A stretch of 15,451 bases of DNA from an uncultured Ruminococcus sp. (GTDB lineage: Bacteria; Bacillota; Clostridia; Oscillospirales; Ruminococcaceae): NCBI GenBank assembly GCA_902783235.1, contig CACZQG010000118.1, positions 1 through 15,451 of the forward strand, given 5' to 3'. Each line of letters opens with the position of its first letter. Positions within the stretch are counted from its first letter, which is position 1. This document shows, piece by piece, positions 14,219-15,451 of the stretch. Position numbers and translations under genes: made by a program. The notes beneath the pieces were generated by a model, which was not told the origin of the DNA, did not search any database, and saw nothing but the letters and a program-made list of their open reading frames with translations.

Positions 14219-15253
14219 TCAATGACTCCCCTTCCGGCTCCTGCCCTTTATCATTACAGCCAGTACCACAGGAGCACCAAATACAGCCGTTACCGTACTT
14301 ATACTCAGCTCGGTGGGAGCAAAAACAGTCCTTGCCAGCAGATCACACATAAGGCAGAACGCTCCGCCTCCCACAAAGGAAGCCGGAATTATAATAATAG
14401 GCTTTGATGTGGCAAACAGTCCCTTCATAAGATGGGGAACAGCCACTCCCACAAAGGAAACAGGGCCTGCAAAGGCGGTCACGCAGGCTGAAAGAAGACT
14501 GGACAATAAAATCAGTCCTGCCTTGAAAAAACGGATATTCACTCCCATATTCTCTGCATATGACTCCCCTAACTGATACGCTCCCATAGGCTTTGAAAGC
14601 ATAAATGCAGCACCGCAGCCCAAAAGGGTAATAATGGCTATCACCAGCAGATCGCCGTGATCTGTTCCCGAAAAGCTTCCCATTGACCAGTTGTGAAGAT
14701 TTACAATATTTGAATCATCCGCAAAGGTGACGATAAGCTCAGTCACCGCAGAGCAGATATATCCTATCATTATACCTCCGATAATAAGCTGTGCCATATT
14801 CTTTATTTTGCCGGAGATCAAAAGGATCGCTCCCATAGATAATAGAGAGCCTGCAAAGGAAGCACCCACAAGCATAGCGGAATTGAGGATTATCCCATGC
14901 TGAAGGGTGAATATCATGGCAAGTGCCACGGTAAGCTTAGCCCCGGAGGAGATACCCAGTACAAAGGGACCTGCAATGGGATTATTAAAGAAGGTCTGGA
15001 GCATAAAACCGGATACCGAAAGGGCACCCCCCAGAAGCATTCCTGCGGCAGCCCTGGGCAGTCTTATATCCATAATGACCTTGTACGCAGTTTCGCTGCT
15101 GTTCCCGGTGAGAATATCAAAAAGCTGCAAGGGAGTAAAGGAAGTGCCGCCCAAAAGTATGTTGAGTACAAAAAACAATAATGTCAATACTCCAAGAAAA
15201 GCAAAACATATATATATCCTGATCTGTCTTTTTCTGTCCATAGTAACTCCCAT
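14219..15253 (-). CDS. FecCD/BtuC-type ABC transporter permease (probably corrinoid uptake)
   Basis: Membrane subunit of a type II ABC importer for vitamin B12, siderophores or heme. The 344-residue product is hydrophobic with about ten membrane spans and has the family segments DIRLPRAAAGMLLGGALSVS, LQTFFNNPIAGPFVLGISSG, FVGVAVPHLMKG (the ATPase-coupling region) and ARTVFAPTELSISTVTAVFG. Sequence alone does not separate B12 from iron-complex transport; the adenosyltransferase two genes on favours corrinoid. Start choice: ATG 15253 (AAAGGA 10 nt upstream) or ATG 15241 (GGGAG 5 nt upstream); I keep the longer form. The matching binding protein is not in the window and may lie past the right edge. 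Confidence 0.9.
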   Translation of the reverse strand: MGVTMDRKRQIRIYICFAFLGVLTLLFFVLNILLGGTSFTPLQLFDILTGNSSETAYKVIMDIRLPRAAAGMLLGGALSVSGFMLQTFFNNPIAGPFVLGISSGAKLTVALAMIFTLQHGIILNSAMLVGASFAGSLLSMGAILLISGKIKNMAQLIIGGIMIGYICSAVTELIVTFADDSNIVNLHNWSMGSFSGTDHGDLLVIAIITLLGCGAAFMLSKPMGAYQLGESYAENMGVNIRFFKAGLILLSSLLSACVTAFAGPVSFVGVAVPHLMKGLFATSKPIIIIPASFVGGGAFCLMCDLLARTVFAPTELSISTVTAVFGAPVVLAVMIKGRSRKGSH

Positions 15254-15321
15254 TCATTTGCAATCCTTTTATTAAGGCAGGATAATAATTCATAATTTTA
15301 AATTTATAATTTGTAATTCTT

Positions 15322-15451
15322 TTTTAGAATTTGCTTTTTGATTTGCTTCCGGATGGTTCTGTTTTATTTGTTAGTATTTGTTTTAGAACTTGTTTTTTTA
15401 CTTGCTTACGGATGGTTTTTCTTTTTATGTTAGTTTTTGTTTCAGCATTTC
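15322..15451. repeat. AT-rich 59-bp tandem repeat, running off the right edge
   Basis: Copy 1 (15322-15380) and copy 2 (15381-15439) have the same length and differ at about 11 of 59 positions; a third starts at 15440. Each begins TTTTAG and contains TTGCTT-CGGATGGTT. The gap 15254-15321 is AT-rich with no recognised gene or promoter. Short minus-strand frames end here (stops on the minus strand near 15423 and 15362), so part of it could be the 3' end of a gene outside the window. Confidence 0.7.

Overview
The window looks like chromosomal core sequence from a low-to-moderate GC Clostridia, most likely a Ruminococcus-type member of the Oscillospiraceae. This is inferred from protein style (M23 hydrolase with a Cys/Gly-rich insert, DUF1934 before argS, ftsEX followed by an M23 hydrolase and a C-terminal processing protease), AGGAGG-type ribosome binding sites, several TTG/GTG starts and SigA-type promoters. 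No phage, transposase, CRISPR, rRNA or tRNA gene is visible.

Left part, minus strand (1-1563): rpmG, secE, nusG and the 5' part of rplK form one operon of translation, secretion and transcription-elongation genes, running off the left edge. A near-consensus promoter lies at 1535-1563. The gap before rplK carries a structure that copies the ribosomal protein L1 site of 23S rRNA, a probable autoregulatory site.

Centre-left, plus strand (1745-6060): a divergent promoter drives ddl, murI, a DUF1934 gene and argS, tightly packed. Ddl and MurI supply D-Ala-D-Ala and D-Glu for peptidoglycan.

Centre, plus strand (6130-12263): a PucR/CdaR-type regulator, a structured 164-nt gap, ftsE and ftsX (overlapping), then, behind its own strong promoter, a secreted coiled-coil M23 endopeptidase and, after an intrinsic terminator, an S41 processing protease. 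This reads as a septal cell-wall hydrolysis module: FtsEX in the membrane couples ATP hydrolysis to an outside coiled-coil hydrolase, and the protease could process an extracytoplasmic protein.

Repeat-rich gaps: 10722-11006 and 12277-12555 hold copies of one dispersed intergenic repeat family. The first locus has two direct copies with a 104-bp stretch differing at one base. The second is a 279-bp fold-back with a perfect 21-bp central stem between convergent genes. This is the least explained DNA in the window.

Right part, minus strand (12587-15253): a FecCD/BtuC-type permease, its ATPase with an extra C-terminal domain, and a corrinoid adenosyltransferase form a likely vitamin B12 uptake and activation operon. 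Its start, probably including a binding protein, lies beyond the right edge, where an AT-rich 59-bp tandem repeat is found.
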